Below are positions 62,122 to 64,000 of a stretch of 64,000 nucleotides of DNA, piece by piece. The position numbers and the translations under genes were made by a program. The notes beneath the pieces were generated by a model that saw only the letters and a program-made list of their open reading frames with translations, made no database searches and was not told the DNA's origin. Origin of the DNA: G942493275 sp942493275 (GTDB taxonomy: Bacteria > Actinomycetota > Coriobacteriia > Anaerosomatales > PHET01); NCBI GenBank assembly GCA_942493275.1, contig OW818687.1, positions 1,550,001-1,614,000 of the forward strand, given 5' to 3'. Numbering within the stretch: position 1 is the stretch's first letter; the number at the start of each line of letters is the position of its first letter.

Positions 62122-62985
62122 ATGGCCACGTTGGTAGACGCACAGAACGTCACTATGCAGTTTGGCGGCCTCAAGGCCGTCAGCGACGTGACGATGCACA
62201 TCGACGAGGGAGAGATCGTCGCGCTCATCGGCCCTAACGGCGCCGGTAAGACGACTTTCTTCAACCTCATGACGGGCATCTACACGCCCACCGAGGGCAC
62301 CTTGACCTTCAATGGCAAGCAGGTTGGCGGCATCAAGCCGCACAAGATCTGCACCATGGGCATCGCGCGCACATTCCAGAACATCCGTCTGTTCCAGAAC
62401 ATGACGGCGCTCGAGAACGTCATGGTTGGCAGGCACACTCGCACAAAGGAAGGTCCGATCGGCGCGGTCTTCCGTACGCCGACCTTCCGCCGTGAAGAGA
62501 GCAACACCGAGGGCGAGGCGGCCAAGTGGCTGCGCTTCGTGGGTCTCGACAAACTCTGCAACGAGCTCGCGAAGAACCTGCCCTACGGCGACCAGCGCCG
62601 TCTCGAGATCGCTCGCGCGCTTGCGACCGAGCCGACGCTGATCCTGCTCGACGAGCCGGCAGCGGGCATGAACCCCCAGGAGAGCCAGGCGCTTAACGGG
62701 CTCATCCGCAAGGTTCGCGACCTGGGCATCACCGTCCTGCTCATCGAGCACGACATGAAGGTCGTCATGGACATCGCGGATCGCATCTACGTGCTCGACT
62801 TCGGACAGCTCATCGCCGAGGGACTTCCGGCCGAGATTCAGCGCAATCCCAAGGTCATCGAGGCGTATCTCGGCAAGGACGCCGACGCGGCGCTCAAAGC
62901 TGAGCAGGCGCTCGAGGCCGAGACGGTCGCTCAGGCTTCCGGGGCCGCCGACAGTGAAGCCCCCGCTGAGGGGCAGGAGGACTAA
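62122..62985 (+). CDS. livG: Branched-chain amino acid ABC transporter ATPase LivG
   Basis: The protein is 287 residues from the ATG at 62122. Walker A GPNGAGKTT, signature LPYGDQRRLEIARAL, Walker B LILLDEPAAGMNP and H-loop EHDMK are intact. The GIARTFQNIRLFQNMTALENVMVG region is the LivG hallmark. The last ~35 residues are an acidic Ala/Glu tail not common to the family. Confidence 0.95.
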   Translation: MATLVDAQNVTMQFGGLKAVSDVTMHIDEGEIVALIGPNGAGKTTFFNLMTGIYTPTEGTLTFNGKQVGGIKPHKICTMGIARTFQNIRLFQNMTALENVMVGRHTRTKEGPIGAVFRTPTFRREESNTEGEAAKWLRFVGLDKLCNELAKNLPYGDQRRLEIARALATEPTLILLDEPAAGMNPQESQALNGLIRKVRDLGITVLLIEHDMKVVMDIADRIYVLDFGQLIAEGLPAEIQRNPKVIEAYLGKDADAALKAEQALEAETVAQASGAADSEAPAEGQED

Positions 62986-62986
62986 C

Positions 62987-63694
62987 GTGCTCAAGGTAAC
63001 CGACCTCAAGACCAACTACGGCAAGATCGAGGCGCTCAGGGGCATCTCCATCGAAGTCAAAGAGGGCGAGATCGTCACGCTGATCGGCGCGAACGGCGCC
63101 GGCAAGTCGACCACCCTCAAGACCATCTCCGGGCAGCTTGCCCCTGCGGGCGGGACCATCGAGTTCCAGGGAACGAACATCGGCGGCATGCCGGCGCACA
63201 AAGTCACCGAGATGAGCCTCATCCAGGTGCCCGAGGGACGTCGGATCTTCCCGCGCATGACCGTTCTCGAGAACCTCGAGATGGGCGCGTTCCTGCGTGA
63301 CGACAAGGCGGCCATCGCCTCGGATCTGGACCACGTGTTCGAGCTCTTCCCGCGCCTCAAGGAGCGCATCGCCCAGAAGGGCGGCACGCTCTCCGGCGGC
63401 GAGCAGCAGATGCTCGCGATGGGTCGGGGCATGATGGCCAATCCCAAGCTGCTCATGCTCGATGAGCCGTCCATGGGTCTCGCGCCCGTTGTTGTCGAGA
63501 CGATCTTCGAGATCATCGAGAAGCTGCATGACGACGGGATCACGATCCTGCTCGTCGAGCAGAACGCGAATCTCGCCCTGTCCATCGCGGACCGCGGGTA
63601 CGTCCTGGAGACCGGTGAGATCAAGCTCGAAGGCACCGGTCAGGGCCTGCTCGCCAACGAGGAAGTCCGAAAGGCATACCTCGGCGAGAGCTAG
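62987..63694 (+). CDS. livF: Branched-chain amino acid ABC transporter ATPase LivF
   Basis: The protein is 235 residues from the GTG at 62987, behind GGCAGGAGG and one base after the livG stop. Walker A GANGAGKST, LSGGEQQMLAMGRGMM, Walker B LLMLDEPSMGLAP and H-loop EQNAN are present; QVPEGRRIFPRMTVLENLEMG is typical of LivF. It ends the operon before a strong terminator. Confidence 0.95.
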   Translation: MLKVTDLKTNYGKIEALRGISIEVKEGEIVTLIGANGAGKSTTLKTISGQLAPAGGTIEFQGTNIGGMPAHKVTEMSLIQVPEGRRIFPRMTVLENLEMGAFLRDDKAAIASDLDHVFELFPRLKERIAQKGGTLSGGEQQMLAMGRGMMANPKLLMLDEPSMGLAPVVVETIFEIIEKLHDDGITILLVEQNANLALSIADRGYVLETGEIKLEGTGQGLLANEEVRKAYLGES

Positions 63695-63720
63695 TCAGGC
63701 GCACCACATCGTTCGAATCG

Positions 63721-63748
63721 GAGGCGCCCCAACCGGGGCGCCTCTTTC
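63721..63748 (+). terminator. Intrinsic terminator of the liv operon
   Basis: GAGGCGCCCC (63721-63730) pairs perfectly with GGGGCGCCTC (63735-63744) around AACC, followed by TTTCG. It lies 27 bases after the livF stop. Confidence 0.85.
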
Positions 63749-63790
63749 GTAAGTGCAGGTGCCTCTTCGCTTTCGAAAGACAAGCAAGAT

Positions 63791-63820
63791 GTGCATCAAA
63801 TCATGCCTACAGTGCATCAA
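63791..63820 (+). promoter_or_regulatory. Direct repeat upstream of the second binding-protein gene
   Basis: GTGCATCAA occurs at 63791-63799 and 63812-63820, a 21-base period of two helical turns, suitable for a dimeric or multimeric regulator. TTGACA at 63853-63858 downstream is a good -35 box, although the -10 17 bases on (TGTCGC) is weak. Confidence 0.35.
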
Positions 63821-63937
63821 TCCACCCGAGTGGAGTGCTATCGTTCCCGCCGTTGACAACAGCGGCACACAGGCGTGTCGCTGGGCGTTTCCCAGTGCCT
63901 TACGGCACACGACAATGGAGTCACAAGGGAGGCACGT

Positions 63938-64000
63938 ATGAAGGTACGCAGCAAGAAGGTCGCAGCGGCGCTCGCAGCGCTGCTGGCCGTCGCGCTCATG
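63938..64000 (+). CDS. Second branched-chain amino acid binding protein, N-terminus only
   Basis: The ATG at 63938 follows CAAGGGAGG. The 21 visible codons begin MKVRSKKVAAALAALLAVAL, the start of a signal peptide. They closely resemble the livK start at 58538 (MKVRSNKRLIAVLAAMVAI), and even the ribosome-binding region matches. It is therefore probably a paralogous binding protein; the rest lies outside the window. Confidence 0.65.
   Translation, partial: MKVRSKKVAAALAALLAVALM

Overview
The window is high-GC DNA (roughly two thirds G+C), densely coded on both strands. It uses many GTG starts and many ATGA/GTGA stop-start overlaps. The gene content suggests a high-GC Gram-positive bacterium, most likely an anaerobic or facultative actinobacterium of the Coriobacteriia or a neighbouring deep lineage. 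The supporting features are surface proteins with cell-wall-binding type 2 repeats, an aldehyde:ferredoxin oxidoreductase, an octaheme nitrite reductase, a ferredoxin:thioredoxin reductase, and many small regulators of redox and sulfur stress. The taxonomic placement is inference; there is no rRNA gene in the window. No tRNA, CRISPR array, insertion sequence or phage gene was seen.

Region 1 (1-14 kb) holds signalling and mixed metabolism. It has a receiver/STAS-like pair, and a LuxR-type regulator coupled to a PAS-PAS-GGDEF-EAL protein. A NifX/OsmC/rhodanese operon sits behind a CsoR/CstR-like palindrome. A divergent membrane-protein/hydrolase pair has two TetR-like dyads between its genes. 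Further on are an Old Yellow Enzyme, a secreted cell-wall-binding protein, a PatB-type C-S lyase, an ABC1/UbiB kinase and a PadR repressor with its own palindromes.

Region 2 (14-34 kb) begins with a 2,708-residue surface protein made of twelve ~165-residue repeats, four cadherin-like domains and three wall-binding repeats. It is followed by an NSS sodium symporter and a tungsten/molybdenum aldehyde oxidoreductase cluster with two ubiquitin-like sulfur carriers and a ThiF-type activating enzyme. Then come a nitroreductase, a truncated META-domain remnant, a GAF-GAF-PP2C phosphatase, RecQ and a secreted monoheme Ig-domain protein.

Region 3 (33-45 kb) is the envelope region. MltG, a family 2 glycosyltransferase and an AglD-type flippase lie on the plus strand. 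The minus strand carries a tightly coupled five-gene cassette: a large secreted protein with a C-terminal sorting tail, an exosortase of the XrtG type with its Cys/Arg/His triad, a processive glycosyltransferase, a GT-C-like membrane enzyme and a methyltransferase. This looks like a complete protein-sorting and glycan system and is the most interesting locus in the window.

Region 4 (45-58 kb) holds Rrf2 and Lrp regulators, an NfeD/SPFH membrane pair, an EamA transporter, and a cobalamin riboswitch with a terminator controlling btuF-btuC-btuD (btuD has an extra C-terminal domain). It also has a WalJ-type hydrolase, an octaheme nitrite reductase lipoprotein, a glutaredoxin, and a fusion of ferredoxin:thioredoxin reductase catalytic subunit with a Rieske domain.

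Region 5 (58-64 kb) is a complete branched-chain amino acid type ABC transporter (livK-H-M-G-F). The first codons of a second, similar binding protein run off the right edge.
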